A stretch of DNA of 64,000 nt from Candidatus Cloacimonadota bacterium (GTDB lineage: Bacteria; Cloacimonadota; Cloacimonadia; Cloacimonadales; TCS61), in assembly GCA_030445745.1 (NCBI GenBank), contig JASUTE010000005.1, forward strand, positions 68,528 to 132,527, given 5' to 3'. Both the position numbers and the translations under genes were made by a program. The notes below the pieces were generated by a model that saw nothing but the letters and a program-made list of their open reading frames with translations, did not search any database and was not told the origin of the DNA. Of the stretch, positions 17,558-27,345 are shown one piece after another (the stretch's first letter is position 1; each line of letters opens with the position of its first letter).

Positions 17558-18402
17558 ATTAGCACCAATTTAGGTTGTAGCTGGCAGCCTTCAATTTCAC
17601 CAAAGCCAATACATTTAGCATCTTTATTTAACATCATATAGAAGCCATCTGGGATCCCAGTCATATTTAGCTGTTGGCCGTTTTTATAGTAGGTTATTTT
17701 CGTATTATTCAAAGTTAATCTGGGAATATGAGGGAAGAATTTTTCCAATGGTTGCAGATAATTTTGCCAATTTTCGGAATTTAAATTTTCTAAAGGGATA
17801 GCTTGATGCACTGTTGTTTTTCCTATTTTAGTGCGCCTTATGTTAGTGGTAGTGGCACAGGTTCCCATTTGGGCAGCTATTTGCTGGCTTAAAACTCGCA
17901 CATAGGTACCTTTACTTACTAAAGTACGATAGCTTATAAACGGGAAATTTACCTCTGTATACTCGAATTCTAAAATTTTTATTGGGCGACTGGTAAGATG
18001 GAAATCCACATTCTTGCGGGCTAGCTGATAAGCTTTTTGGCCATTATATTTCAGTGCTGAAAAGCGCGGTGGTGTTTGTGTTTTGAAATTTTTTATTTCT
18101 TTTGCTGTTGGTAGCTTTTGCTGATATGGTTTTTCAGTAATAATAGCACCCTCTAAATCGCCTGTATCTGTTTCTATTCCCAATTGCATAGTAACCAGAT
18201 ATTCTTTTTCATCATTAAGAAAGAATTTTACCGTGCGAGTTGCTTTACCACTAAAAACTGGTAATAATCCGGTTGCTAAAGGATCCAACGTGCCAGCATG
18301 TCCCATTTTTTTTATTTTGGTTATTTTTCTTAACTTTTCAATAACTCCAAAAGAGGAAATTCCACTTGGTTTGTCGATCAGAAAAATACCAGACTGGCTC
18401 AT
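17554..18402 (-). CDS. truB: tRNA pseudouridine-55 synthase
   Basis: A 282-residue enzyme that makes the pseudouridine of the T-loop in all elongator tRNAs. The catalytic Asp is in GHAGTLDPLATGLL near residue 40. RFSALKYNGQKAYQLAR and SKGTYVRVLSQ are family blocks, and a short C-terminal PUA-like tail is present. The gene order nrnA-truB-ribF with one- to four-base overlaps is widespread in bacteria. Confidence 0.96.
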   Translation of the reverse strand: MSQSGIFLIDKPSGISSFGVIEKLRKITKIKKMGHAGTLDPLATGLLPVFSGKATRTVKFFLNDEKEYLVTMQLGIETDTGDLEGAIITEKPYQQKLPTAKEIKNFKTQTPPRFSALKYNGQKAYQLARKNVDFHLTSRPIKILEFEYTEVNFPFISYRTLVSKGTYVRVLSQQIAAQMGTCATTTNIRRTKIGKTTVHQAIPLENLNSENWQNYLQPLEKFFPHIPRLTLNNTKITYYKNGQQLNMTGIPDGFYMMLNKDAKCIGFGEIEGCQLQPKLVLI

Positions 18403-19376
18403 TATAACTGTTCCTTCAAATCCCTCAACAAAGTATCTCGTATTGTGTTAAGATCACCGTTCATATCACAACCGGAAGCTTTTTTATGACCACCTCCACC
18501 ATATTTAGTAGCTATCTTGTTAACATTTAAATGGTTAGAACGTAGGTGAACCTTATATTTATTTGGTTCTATTTCTTGCAGACGTACACTGGCAATGACT
18601 CCAGTGATACCTTTAACCCAACGACTCAATCCACCTGTGGCTTCTGCAGTAAGATTTAGGTTATCCAGCATTTTTTTGGTAGTATAGAAAAATAAAAATT
18701 TACCATCTTCATAAGTTTGTATGGTTGCTAAAGATTGGCCTATTAGTTTCATTTCATTTGCACTGTGGCTATGCAGAAACTTATTAGCTATTTCCCCGGG
18801 TACAAGCCCTAATCTCATTAACTCAGCACACATATCAAAGGTAGCTGCTGTAGTGTTTGCATTTATGAAATTATCCGTGTCGTTTAAAATCGTGGTGTAT
18901 AAACTATCAGCAACATATTTTTGGGAAGCTTTTGCAAGCTGTTTTATTCTTTCTTTGAACATATTGAACAAAATAGCACCAACTGAAGCCAGTTTTGTAT
19001 CGATGTAGGTGAAAGCTTCAGGGATAAGGTTCCCTTGGATGTGATGATCGATAGCAATAATTGCTTTGGCTTTTTTGGATAAGTGATCACAAATTCCTAA
19101 TCGGGAATGTTCATGGCAATCTAAAATTATTAGTAAATCAAACTGAAGATTTTTTTGGCAAATTTTTGTGCGGTTTTGGACATTGAGATAATCGTATTTT
19201 GAGGAACCCTTTCCTTCCAACATAATTTGCAGGTGTGGGAATAACTCTTGCAATGCCAATGCAGCTGCCAAACCATCGCCATCGGGTTCTACGTGGGTTA
19301 AAATAGCTGCTCGGGGAAATTTTTCAATAAGTTCTAAAAGCTTTATTTTACATTCATTTTCAGTTTTTATCAGCAT
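18402..19376 (-). CDS. nrnA: DHH/DHHA1 phosphoesterase, NrnA type
   Basis: A 324-residue enzyme (from ATG 19376) that degrades very short RNA (nanoRNA) and pAp. The metal motifs are VEPDGDGLAAAL, the DHH triad in IAIDHHIQGN, and the C-terminal substrate-binding KYGGGGHKKASG. A longer frame to 19448 exists but would overlap rbfA by 89 bases. ATG 19376 overlaps it by only 17 and has AGGAAG upstream, so it is preferred. Confidence 0.92.
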   Translation of the reverse strand: MLIKTENECKIKLLELIEKFPRAAILTHVEPDGDGLAAALALQELFPHLQIMLEGKGSSKYDYLNVQNRTKICQKNLQFDLLIILDCHEHSRLGICDHLSKKAKAIIAIDHHIQGNLIPEAFTYIDTKLASVGAILFNMFKERIKQLAKASQKYVADSLYTTILNDTDNFINANTTAATFDMCAELMRLGLVPGEIANKFLHSHSANEMKLIGQSLATIQTYEDGKFLFFYTTKKMLDNLNLTAEATGGLSRWVKGITGVIASVRLQEIEPNKYKVHLRSNHLNVNKIATKYGGGGHKKASGCDMNGDLNTIRDTLLRDLKEQL

Positions 19377-19728
19377 CTGTGTTTCTATCTTCCTGGTGTA
19401 TTTTAGCGAATATCTCTTCCAGTCTTTGAGCTTCCTTGGCTTTATCATCTGGCAAAAATTTCAGTTCAGGAATAATACGCATAAAATGTGCTTTTGCGAT
19501 GGAATCTTTGAATACACCTGAGCTTTTGGTGAGTAATTCCTGTAATTTATCATCATCGATATCGGTGAGATGAGTAAAATATACGCGAGCAAAGGAAAAA
19601 TCGGGGGAAAGACGTATATCGCTAATTGTAACCCATTGTAAACGGTCGTCGCGAATTGTGGATTGCAAAGTTGTATTCATGAGGCGCAAAAGTTCTTTTT
19701 CCATGCGTTTAATGCGAATTTTGGACAT
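19360..19728 (-). CDS. rbfA: Ribosome-binding factor A
   Basis: A 122-residue KH-fold protein needed for maturation of the small ribosomal subunit. It begins MSKIRIKRMEKELLRLM and contains RLSPDFSFARVYFT, a family signature. A frame start at 19740 is possible, but GGGAGGT lies just before ATG 19728, which is therefore chosen. It sits between infB and nrnA in the usual order. Confidence 0.95.
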   Translation of the reverse strand: MSKIRIKRMEKELLRLMNTTLQSTIRDDRLQWVTISDIRLSPDFSFARVYFTHLTDIDDDKLQELLTKSSGVFKDSIAKAHFMRIIPELKFLPDDKAKEAQRLEEIFAKIHQEDRNTDADKN

Positions 19729-19779
19729 AGTACCTCCCATGTTGGAAAAATTTTAAGGTGAATCATCACCCTCTAAGAT

Positions 19780-22158
19780 CTATATTTTTCTTTCTACTTC
19801 TATTATTGTGTAAGCTTCTATTATATCGCCCTCTTTAATATCGTTATAGTTTTCCAGGCCAATACCGCATTCACTACCGGCTTTTACCTCTTTTACATCA
19901 TCGTCATAATGTTTCAGCGAGGAGAGTTTACCTTCGTGAATCATGATATCGTTGCGATACAGTCGCATAAGGGCATCGTTGTGGATAACACCTTTTTCTA
20001 CTGAACAACCAGCAATAGTTCCAACTTTTTTGATTTTGAAGATCTGTTTTACCTTGGCAGTTCCCAGATATTTTTCCTTCAATTCCGGAGTCAGCATTCC
20101 CTGCAGAGCTTTTTGGATATCTTCGATAGCTTCATAGATAATTTGATATTGTTTTATATCCACATTTTCATTTTCAGCCATCTTCTTAGCAGAGTTGCTA
20201 GCGCGTACATGGAAGCCAATTATTATAGCATCGGAAGCGGCAGCCAGGGCTACATCAGCTTCGTTAATACCACCTACAGCTTTGCGAATTATATTTACCA
20301 TTACTTCATCAGTACTTAGTTTTTCAAATGAATCGCAAAGTGCTTCTACCGATCCATCTGTATCTGCCTTTACTATTAGTTTCAGTTCCGACATTTCTTT
20401 TTGTTTTATCTTCTGGAATAAATTATTCAAGTTAGTTTTACCGTGATATTTTTCTCGTTCTTCCCGTATATGCTTTCGTTCTGAACTAATCTGGCGTGCC
20501 ATCTTTTCGTTCTCTACCTTGTTTATAATATCACCAGCTTTGGGAACATCATTCAATCCATATAAAATTGCTACATCGGAAGGGCCGATCTTTTCCTTTT
20601 CATTACCGCGTTCATCCTCCATTTTCCTAATTTTACCATAGGTGGCTCCGCAGACTACATTATCTCCTTTTTCAAGATCACCTTCGGAAAGTAGAATAGT
20701 AGCCACAGTTCCCATCCGAGAATCTTTTTCACTCTCGATTACAGTTCCCTTACCAGGAATATCTACTGGGGCTTTCAATTCTTTCATTTCTGCTGCCAAA
20801 ATAATAAGTTCCAAGAGTTCTTCAATTCCTTCCCCAGTTTTAGCTGAACAGGTAGTCCAGGGAACATTTCCTCCGTAATTTTCTAAGTAGAGATTTTGTT
20901 TTAACAAATCGGCGATGGTTTTTTCGACATTGGCATCTTTCAGATCTATTTTGTTTATTGCCACAATAATAGGAACGCCAGCAGCACGGGCATGATCGAT
21001 GGCTTCCACGGTTTGTGGTTTCACACCTTCATTAGCCGCTACCACGATGATAGCTAAATCTGTTACATTGGCTCCGCGCGAACGCATAGCTGTAAAAGCT
21101 TCATGGCCAGGAGTATCTAAAAAAGTTATCTTGTTGCCATTGAAATCTACCTGATAGGCCCCTATATGTTGGGTAATGCCACCACTTTCACCCGCAATTA
21201 TATTGGTTTTACGAATGTAGTCTAATATGGAAGTTTTACCATGATCTACATGTCCCATTATGGTAACAACAGGAGGACGTTTTTCATAATCGGCAGCTTT
21301 TTTCTCTTTTTCGCTGGTTTCCACAATATCGCGGCCATATTCCGATTTAAATTCAACATCAAAATCAAATTCATCGCAGATCATCTCTAAGGAATCTCTA
21401 TCGAGTCGCTGATTAATGGTAACCATTTGGCCCATATTGAAGAAGGCAGCAATAATTTCCGTAACTGGAACATCCATCAATTTTGCTAATTCGCTAACTG
21501 AAGTAAACTCGTTTATCTGTAATTTGCCGTCTTTATTCTTATCACCTTGCTTATCAGATTTTTTATATTTTTTCTTCTTTTTAGGTTTTGCCAGAGTTTT
21601 CTTGATGTTTTTGCTAATTTCTGCTTCTTCAATTTCGGTAGGCTCGAATTTTTTCTTTCGTTTTTTGCCTTTGCCCCCGTGTTTTAACTTAGCTCTGGTA
21701 TGTTTGCTTTTTTCTTCGAAATCATCAAAATCTTTTTTATGTTTTTTAGCAGCTTTTTGGCGTTTATCGATCTTTTCTGGAGCTGGAGGAGGTGTGGGTA
21801 AATCTTTTTCGCGTTTAGGAGTAGATTTACTGCTTTTCTTCTTAGTTTTGCGAATCTCTTTTTCCTCGAAAACGGGAATATCTGCTTTAGTTTTGCCGCT
21901 TTCTTTTTTTGGTTTTGCTTTTTCAGGTTTCTTTTTGGAACTAAGAACAATACGCTCATGGTAACTTTTACGGTCTTGCTCACGTTTTTTCTCAGCATCT
22001 ACTTCCTGTTTAAATTTAGCTTTTATTTTTTCTACAACATCATCTTCTACGGGGCTCATGTGGCTTTTTACTTCCACCCCCATATCGGCTAGATGCTTTT
22101 TGAGTGCATGCGTAGAAATTTTTAGTTCTTTTGCTAATTGATGTACTCTTTTTGTCAT
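19780..22158 (-). CDS. infB: Translation initiation factor IF-2
   Basis: A 792-residue GTPase that brings initiator tRNA to the ribosome. It has an IF2N domain at the start ([16 protein letters not shown]) and a very Lys-rich linker of about 150 residues. A second IF2N-like segment ([13 protein letters not shown]) is followed by the G domain with [17 protein letters not shown] and NKIDL near residues 300-410, then the C-terminal domains. The low-complexity linker creates a long open frame on the other strand, which is only a shadow. Confidence 0.98.
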   Translation of the reverse strand: MTKRVHQLAKELKISTHALKKHLADMGVEVKSHMSPVEDDVVEKIKAKFKQEVDAEKKREQDRKSYHERIVLSSKKKPEKAKPKKESGKTKADIPVFEEKEIRKTKKKSSKSTPKREKDLPTPPPAPEKIDKRQKAAKKHKKDFDDFEEKSKHTRAKLKHGGKGKKRKKKFEPTEIEEAEISKNIKKTLAKPKKKKKYKKSDKQGDKNKDGKLQINEFTSVSELAKLMDVPVTEIIAAFFNMGQMVTINQRLDRDSLEMICDEFDFDVEFKSEYGRDIVETSEKEKKAADYEKRPPVVTIMGHVDHGKTSILDYIRKTNIIAGESGGITQHIGAYQVDFNGNKITFLDTPGHEAFTAMRSRGANVTDLAIIVVAANEGVKPQTVEAIDHARAAGVPIIVAINKIDLKDANVEKTIADLLKQNLYLENYGGNVPWTTCSAKTGEGIEELLELIILAAEMKELKAPVDIPGKGTVIESEKDSRMGTVATILLSEGDLEKGDNVVCGATYGKIRKMEDERGNEKEKIGPSDVAILYGLNDVPKAGDIINKVENEKMARQISSERKHIREEREKYHGKTNLNNLFQKIKQKEMSELKLIVKADTDGSVEALCDSFEKLSTDEVMVNIIRKAVGGINEADVALAAASDAIIIGFHVRASNSAKKMAENENVDIKQYQIIYEAIEDIQKALQGMLTPELKEKYLGTAKVKQIFKIKKVGTIAGCSVEKGVIHNDALMRLYRNDIMIHEGKLSSLKHYDDDVKEVKAGSECGIGLENYNDIKEGDIIEAYTIIEVERKI

Positions 22159-22490
22159 TATTCCTCCAGGTTAATAAGAAATTTCAGAATTCCGTCAGCA
22201 AAATTTTTATCATTCACAGAAATAATTCCGATTTCTCTTCGGTTTAAAATTCTGCCAAAATCCAGCTTGGTGCCAATTTCTCTAACAGTTAAATTGGTAG
22301 CACTGCTTATGTTTAGAAAGCCTTTACGGGAGCTATGACCCAGATCTTTTGCCAATAACAATAACGCAGCTTTACCGCTACGACAACTTCTTTCAACTGC
22401 ATCGTAGCCGAAGCTAAGTTTGCCAGCTTTGTTTGCTAGCTGCAAGAGACTTTCTAACTTTTTTTCCATTTTTTCTTCTTTCTTTGCCAT
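22158..22490 (-). CDS. ylxQ: L7Ae/L30e-family protein (YlxQ-like)
   Basis: A small kink-turn RNA-binding protein of about 110 residues. The core (LLQLANKAGKLSFGYDAVE, then KAALLLLAKDLG) matches the L7Ae-like proteins encoded between nusA and infB in many bacteria. The start is uncertain: frames run back to 22511, ATG 22490 gives MAKKEEK, and ATG 22469 gives MEKKLESLL, with no strong ribosome site for any. It overlaps ylxR upstream and infB downstream by one base. Confidence 0.85.
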   Translation of the reverse strand: MAKKEEKMEKKLESLLQLANKAGKLSFGYDAVERSCRSGKAALLLLAKDLGHSSRKGFLNISSATNLTVREIGTKLDFGRILNRREIGIISVNDKNFADGILKFLINLEE

Positions 22491-22684
22491 TGCTCTATTT
22501 TTTGTAAACACTTATTTGAAATACAAACATAAAATCCACGTCCAGACAACTTGTGTTTTAGGTCATAAACGACGCCGCTAGCTGTTTTACCAAACCGTAA
22601 CAGCTGTAGCTGCGGTTTTTTCTGACGGCATATTACACAAGTACGCATGGGAATATGCCCAGCTTTGGATTTTTGGTTCGGCAT
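22454..22684 (-). CDS. ylxR: YlxR-family RNA-binding protein
   Basis: A 76-residue basic protein of the YlxR (RnpM) family, reported in other bacteria to bind RNA and to influence RNase P. The signature RTCVICRQKKP with the CxxC pair and GRGFYVCISNKCL are visible. It directly abuts nusA, as in most genomes. Confidence 0.9.
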   Translation of the reverse strand: MPNQKSKAGHIPMRTCVICRQKKPQLQLLRFGKTASGVVYDLKHKLSGRGFYVCISNKCLQKIEQWQRKKKKWKKS

Positions 22685-23917
22685 TTAAAAATATTTTGCT
22701 GATTCTTTTAGTTTCTGTGCTGTTTTTTTGCCCAAGCCTTCCAAGTTGCACAACTCTTCCACTGTGGAAGAATAAATGTCTTGCACAGAGGTGTAGCCGT
22801 GTTCTTTTAGAATTTGGGCAATCTTGGGTGTTACTCCATCCAGATCGCTTACATGGCTAGTGATGCGGCGTTCTTCCGAAATCTTTTCTTCAAATTCAGG
22901 TTCTGTGAAGATATCCAATTTGTAATCGGTGAGCTTAGCTGCCAGCTTAACATTTTTGCCCTGCTTGCCAATTGCCAGATTTTTGTTTTCTTCACTCACT
23001 ATGATACGAGCAAAATTTCCTCGTTGAGCCAGGTATACTTTTTCTACCACGTCCATACCAATCGCATTAGCTATCAATTGTTCAGGGGAGCTATCCCAAG
23101 AAACAACATCGATAAGTTCACCATTTAGCTCTTTGCGAATTGATTCGATGCGAACCCCTTTGGGGCCTAAGCAGCTAGCTGTCGCATCCACATCGTTGCT
23201 AACAGCATGTACCGCCACTTTGGTACGTACGCCTGGTTCACGAACTATTTTTTTTATTTCTATGTCACCATTTTCAATTTCAGGGACTTCCATTTCAAAT
23301 AATTTTTTTACAAATTCTGGGCGAGTGCGCGACAGAATAACAATAACATCTTTACGGCGCTTACGAATATTTACTACATAAGCACGCACGATATCGCCAA
23401 CTTTAAAATATTCATCTTCGATCTGTTCTTCTACTGGTAGCAGAGCATCTGCATAGCCGATATCTACCAAAAGACCATTGTAGTCTACTTTCCTAACCTT
23501 ACCAGCCACAATTTGATTTTTCTGCTTTTCGTAGTCGAACATAATGCGGCTTTCTTCCAGGTGTTTTATACGCTCAAGAATAGCTTTACGAGCATTTTTT
23601 ATCACCTTTGGCTCAAATTCAAAAATAGGCATTTGGACTGCAATTTTATCGCCTAATTCAGCATCTTTATCATATCTTTTAGCTTCTTCCAGGTTTATTT
23701 CGCCGAGTTCGGTATCCTGTTCCACAACTATTTTTTTGAATTTTGCCAAAACTTTATTGGTATCGAAATCAGCAATAATTTCCAACTCATTTTCCGGGTT
23801 TAGTTTTTTAGAGATTGCTTGAAATAAACCTTCTCTGATTATCTTTTCCAATTCTTCTTTGTTAAGCTGTTTTAAATTGGCAAGCTCAGCCAATGAACTC
23901 ATCAAATTGGCGCTCAT
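22685..23917 (-). CDS. nusA: Transcription termination/antitermination protein NusA
   Basis: A 410-residue RNA-polymerase-binding factor. In order it has the N-terminal polymerase-binding domain, an S1 domain (about residues 130-200, GKVRKVDYNGLLVDIG), two KH domains (DATASCLGPKGVRIESI and SEENKNLAIGKQGKNVKLA) and a C-terminal helix-hairpin-helix (LEGLGKKTAQKLKE). The C-terminal part is shorter than in E. coli. In other bacteria NusA represses its own operon, and the hairpins before rimP fit that. Confidence 0.97.
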   Translation of the reverse strand: MSANLMSSLAELANLKQLNKEELEKIIREGLFQAISKKLNPENELEIIADFDTNKVLAKFKKIVVEQDTELGEINLEEAKRYDKDAELGDKIAVQMPIFEFEPKVIKNARKAILERIKHLEESRIMFDYEKQKNQIVAGKVRKVDYNGLLVDIGYADALLPVEEQIEDEYFKVGDIVRAYVVNIRKRRKDVIVILSRTRPEFVKKLFEMEVPEIENGDIEIKKIVREPGVRTKVAVHAVSNDVDATASCLGPKGVRIESIRKELNGELIDVVSWDSSPEQLIANAIGMDVVEKVYLAQRGNFARIIVSEENKNLAIGKQGKNVKLAAKLTDYKLDIFTEPEFEEKISEERRITSHVSDLDGVTPKIAQILKEHGYTSVQDIYSSTVEELCNLEGLGKKTAQKLKESAKYF

Positions 23918-23927
23918 CGCTTACTCC

Positions 23928-24386
23928 TTATTTTCTTTTCTTTTTTAATTCAAAATACGTTTTCGCTTTTTTAATATCGGAAAAGGGAATTATAAGTTCT
24001 TCCGTAAGAGTTTCTAACTTTATGTGTTTAGGAAGTACTTCCTTTAGTGTTCCCCTGATGTGAACATTTTTGTCCTGCTGGCTGTAGGTAAGTTTTATTT
24101 TTTCGTTTATAGCGCTTACATAGTGTTTCTTTAGCTTTAGTTCACGTTCCAAACCTGGAGACGAAACTTCCAAAAAATATCTTCCCGGAATCAGGTCCTC
24201 AGCATCCAGTTCCATATTAATAATACGGCTTACCTCTTGACATTCGGCTATAGTAACTCCATCTATTTTAGTGATATAAATAAGCACTATCTTCCCTTTG
24301 GAAGCATTTTTTAACTGCACATCGTACAGCGCTACTCCTACCTGCTGACAGGCATCATGAGCTAACTTTTCAATTTTTTCTAACAT
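23928..24386 (-). CDS. rimP: Ribosome maturation factor RimP
   Basis: A 152-residue protein needed for assembly of the small ribosomal subunit. It begins MLEKIEKLAHDACQQVGVALYDVQL and contains the typical DLIPGRYFLEVSSPGLERELK block. It is the first gene of the ten-gene minus-strand operon and is preceded by a hairpin-rich leader (24408-24470). Confidence 0.95.
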   Translation of the reverse strand: MLEKIEKLAHDACQQVGVALYDVQLKNASKGKIVLIYITKIDGVTIAECQEVSRIINMELDAEDLIPGRYFLEVSSPGLERELKLKKHYVSAINEKIKLTYSQQDKNVHIRGTLKEVLPKHIKLETLTEELIIPFSDIKKAKTYFELKKKRK

Positions 24387-24407
24387 AACACCATTCCTAT
24401 AATAATT

Positions 24408-24430
24408 GAACCACTGAAATCCAGTGGTTC
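24408..24430 (-). promoter_or_regulatory. Leader hairpin just upstream of rimP
   Basis: GAACCACTG and CAGTGGTTC form a perfect nine-pair stem with a five-base loop, ending 21 nt before the rimP ATG. It is close enough to affect ribosome access or mRNA decay. No T-run follows on the minus strand, so it is not a terminator. Confidence 0.6.
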
Positions 24431-24442
24431 GGGAAATTTATC

Positions 24443-24470
24443 AAAAAAAAACTGACCTGCAAATAGTCAG
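24443..24470 (-). terminator. Terminator-like hairpin in the rimP-nusA leader
   Basis: On the minus strand CTGAC and GTCAG form a short stem with a nine-base loop, directly followed by nine T (24451-24443). A TTGACA hexamer lies upstream at 24523-24518, so transcripts would meet this hairpin before rimP. It could act as an attenuator for autogenous control by NusA. The stem is short, so the call is tentative. Confidence 0.45.
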
Positions 24471-24607
24471 CATTCTTTTTACCGGCCTTTTTTCCAAAAA
24501 AAAATTATCGGTTAAACTGTCAAGCAGTTATTATTTCAAAAGATTATTATTTAAGAAGTTAGCGCTTTTTATTATTAGATTATTTACTGCCAGCTAAACA
24601 GTTAAGG

Positions 24608-24636
24608 TTGACAGCTTTGCGTTTTTTCCCATTTTT
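24608..24636 (+). promoter_or_regulatory. Candidate promoter of the nitrilase-family gene
   Basis: TTGACA at 24608-24613 is followed after 17 bases by ATTTTT at 24631-24636, with the ATG at 24661. The -35 element is perfect; the -10 is T-rich rather than TATAAT, a pattern repeated elsewhere in the window. Confidence 0.45.
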
Positions 24637-24660
24637 TCCAAAAACAATAAGAGGTGGGAT

Positions 24661-25455
24661 ATGAATTACAAAATTGGTATTTGCCAGTTTGAGCCTAAAC
24701 TATTGGATTTGGAATATAACCGTAACAAGATGCAAGAGATGGTAGATGGGGTACAGGCCGACCTCATTGTTTTCCCTGAATTAGCCACCAGCGGCTATGT
24801 TTTTAAAAATATGCAAGAAGTACGCTCGGTTTCGGAAAATTTTAAAACAGGCGAAACAGCTCAGATGCTCAAGAGATTAGCGAAAAAGAACAATTGCAGT
24901 TATGTGAGCGGTTACTGTGAACAGGAGGGTGATGATATCTATAATTCAGCCATGCTGATCAATCCGGATGGGCAGATGTACAACTATCGCAAACTGCATC
25001 TCTTCTACGAAGAAAAGTTGTGGTTCAAGCCCGGAAACCTGGGTTTTAAGGTAGTTTCAGCCAAAAAAGGTGTGCAGCTGGGAATGATGGTATGTTTCGA
25101 TTGGATCTTTCCGGAATCTGCCCGCACTTTGATGTTAAGAGGAGCTCAGGTTTTGGCACATCCTTCTAATTTGGTTTTGCCCTGGTGCCAGGAAGCTATG
25201 AAAACCCGTAGCTTGGAAAATCGTGTTTTTGCCGCTACCTGCAACCGCATTGGTATTGAAAAAAATGGTGATAAAAAACAGCATTTTACCGGTATGAGCC
25301 AAATTACCAATACTACCGGAAAAATATTGCAGCGCTTAGGCGAGGATGAGGAAAAACTCTATATTGCCGAGGTCGATATAGAAGAAGCAAATAACAAAGA
25401 TGTAAACGAATACAACAACATCATCAGCGATCGTCGCGCCGGCTTCTACGATTGA
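24661..25455 (+). CDS. Carbon-nitrogen hydrolase (nitrilase superfamily)
   Basis: A 264-residue cytoplasmic amidase. The Glu-Lys-Cys triad is visible as FPELATSGY, YRKLHLF and MVCFDWIFPE. The C-terminal SLENRVFAATCNRIG block is typical of the N-carbamoylputrescine-amidase/omega-amidase side of the superfamily. The substrate cannot be told from sequence. It has GAGGTGG upstream, stands alone on this strand, and its last ten bases overlap the convergent trmFO. Confidence 0.9.
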   Translation: MNYKIGICQFEPKLLDLEYNRNKMQEMVDGVQADLIVFPELATSGYVFKNMQEVRSVSENFKTGETAQMLKRLAKKNNCSYVSGYCEQEGDDIYNSAMLINPDGQMYNYRKLHLFYEEKLWFKPGNLGFKVVSAKKGVQLGMMVCFDWIFPESARTLMLRGAQVLAHPSNLVLPWCQEAMKTRSLENRVFAATCNRIGIEKNGDKKQHFTGMSQITNTTGKILQRLGEDEEKLYIAEVDIEEANNKDVNEYNNIISDRRAGFYD

Positions 25456-26756
25456 TCTAAAGCTGTTTTCAGCTCTGCTAAAGCTCTTGCGGCCATCTTC
25501 TGTTTTTTCAGTTTTTTGTTACTCTCGCGGTAGGGCAAAGGTGGTACCAACCCGAAATTTGCATTCATTGGTTGGAAATTGGAGCTGGGCTTTAGCAGAT
25601 GTTCCCATAAATTGCGACTGATAGTGGTGGTGGGCAACTTTTCTTTCTGCCAATTTTGAGTTAATATTTTGCTTACCAAAAGACCACTTAAGATAGATTC
25701 CACATAGCCTTCCAAGCCGCTTAATTGGCCGGCAACAAATATATTTGGTTTATTTTTCAAACTCAAATTTGGTTTTAAAATTTCGGGACTATTCAAAAAA
25801 GTATTGCGATGGATGGAACCATAACGCAGGAATTTGGCATTTTGCAATCCCGGGATTTTTTGCAGTACCTGCTTTTGCTGACCATATTTCAGCATGGTTT
25901 GGCAGCCTACCAGGTTATAAGCTGTTTTGGCCTGATTTTCTGCTCGCAACTGAATAACTGCATAAGGACGTCTGCCAGTGCGTGGATCCTGCAGCCCAAC
26001 CGGGCGCATAACCCCAAACCGAAGTGTATCTTTTCCACGCCGTGCCAGTTCCTCGATAGGAGTGCAATTTTCATAAAATTTGAAATCTAAATTTTGGAAA
26101 AATCTATTTTCGAACTCTTTGGCTTCGTGCTTTTCAGCATTATTCAAAGCTTCTACAAATTCATAATATTCTTCCTTGGAAAAAGGGCAGTTCAGATAAT
26201 CTGAGTTATCATCCTGATACCTGCTTTTGCTAAAAATTATATTTAGATCTAGGCTCTCAGTTTCCACGATGGGAGCAATAGCATCGAAAAAGTAGAGCTG
26301 CTGCTGGCCGATTGTTTTTTGCAAATTTGCTGTAAGTGCCATTGAAGTAAGCGGGCCACTGGCCAAAATGGTGAGCTCATCATCTAATTTGGTTACTTCC
26401 CGGCGAACCAGCTGAATATTGGGGTTTTCTTCTATCTGCTTGGTAACAGCAGCAGCAAAAGCGCTTCTGTTTATGGCTAGTGCATTTCCAGCTGGCACAC
26501 TATGCTTTTGAGCGATTGGTAGTAGTTTGCAGCCCATGTGTTGCATTTCTGCCTTCAAAAGGCCACTGGCTGTGGTCTGCAACTTCGATTTGAAGGAATT
26601 GCTGCAAACTACCTCAGCTAGTTTTTCGCTGCTATGGGCTTCGGTACACTGATGAGGTCGCATCTCGTACAGCGTTACCTTCCAATCTGAATCTGCTAGC
26701 TGCAGGGCAGCTTCACTACCAGCCAGACCACCACCAATTATTTTTATATTAGGCAT
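25446..26756 (-). CDS. trmFO: tRNA (uracil-54-C5)-methyltransferase, folate-dependent (TrmFO)
   Basis: A 436-residue flavoenzyme that makes ribothymidine-54 in tRNA with methylene-THF as carbon donor. The FAD loop is IIGGGLAGSEAALQLA at the N-terminus, the GidA-like block YEMRPHQCTEAHSSEKLAEVVCSNSF follows in pieces, and the C-terminal FVAGQLSGLEGYVES is typical. It depends on folate one-carbon units such as those entering through fhs. Confidence 0.96.
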   Translation of the reverse strand: MPNIKIIGGGLAGSEAALQLADSDWKVTLYEMRPHQCTEAHSSEKLAEVVCSNSFKSKLQTTASGLLKAEMQHMGCKLLPIAQKHSVPAGNALAINRSAFAAAVTKQIEENPNIQLVRREVTKLDDELTILASGPLTSMALTANLQKTIGQQQLYFFDAIAPIVETESLDLNIIFSKSRYQDDNSDYLNCPFSKEEYYEFVEALNNAEKHEAKEFENRFFQNLDFKFYENCTPIEELARRGKDTLRFGVMRPVGLQDPRTGRRPYAVIQLRAENQAKTAYNLVGCQTMLKYGQQKQVLQKIPGLQNAKFLRYGSIHRNTFLNSPEILKPNLSLKNKPNIFVAGQLSGLEGYVESILSGLLVSKILTQNWQKEKLPTTTISRNLWEHLLKPSSNFQPMNANFGLVPPLPYRESNKKLKKQKMAARALAELKTALDQS

Positions 26757-26922
26757 TGCTTTTTCCTTATTTTTCTACTAAAGTTTTGCATTAAGATATC
26801 TTTTTTCCAAGACTACAAAATAGAAAAGCATTTGGTATTTTAGCAGATATCTAAAATCCAACATTCTAAAGCCCATACCTTTGTCAACTATTTGGGTATA
26901 AATAAGGAAATTTGGCGAATTT

Positions 26923-27345
26923 TTAAATTATTTTGAAAGGAGTTAGTTTTAACTTGTCTAACTTTAATAGTTCCACGTGCTTGCGGATTCTTCCTTGGTG
27001 CCAGGCTGCTTGTATCTGGTCAAAGTTTTGCTGGAGTGTAGTAATTTGAGTTGGAATATCTTTACTGCTTGCTATTATGCAAGCAAATTTTTTGTTAATT
27101 CTTTTAATATTTGGCCCGAAAACTCTGGACACAGCGCAGGTTACATCTTTGCTTTGAAGCAGGTTAACTATGCCGCCAGCTTTTTTAGGATCAGCATGCT
27201 GTTCTTCCTCTTCTGTGGTATTTTCTATACTGGCAATCTGCCGGTAATCGTTTTGGGTGATTTTATAGATCTGGTAAAACTTGGCATCGCCAAAATGGCG
27301 GTTGATAAAATTCTTGTTATCATCGGTTGCAAAAGCGAATATCAA
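26923..27345 (-). CDS. NifX/NifB-type (dinitrogenase cofactor) domain protein
   Basis: A 140-residue protein of the NifX-like fold. The start (FATDDNKNFINRHFGDAKFYQIYKI, here in pieces) with the conserved HFGDA motif and the later NLLQSKDVTCAVSRVFGPN match this family of small metal-cluster or redox-associated proteins. No nitrogenase genes are present, so it is not for nitrogen fixation. The HFGDA-to-C-terminus length fits a stand-alone domain. It overlaps the VOC gene by four bases. Confidence 0.8.
   Translation of the reverse strand: MIFAFATDDNKNFINRHFGDAKFYQIYKITQNDYRQIASIENTTEEEEQHADPKKAGGIVNLLQSKDVTCAVSRVFGPNIKRINKKFACIIASSKDIPTQITTLQQNFDQIQAAWHQGRIRKHVELLKLDKLKLTPFKII

Noticed and set aside
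19377-19448. N-terminal extension of nrnA
   Set aside because: It would overlap rbfA by 89 bases and adds residues not seen in the family.
21416-21964. 182-codon open frame on the plus strand inside infB
   Set aside because: It is the mirror of the Lys-rich linker of IF-2; it has no ribosome site and the minus-strand gene is certain.
26859-26887. Full promoter for trmFO
   Set aside because: TTGACA is present, but neither TATAAT-like nor T-rich sequence lies at 17 bases; TAGAAT lies only 13 bases away, so only the -35 is noted.
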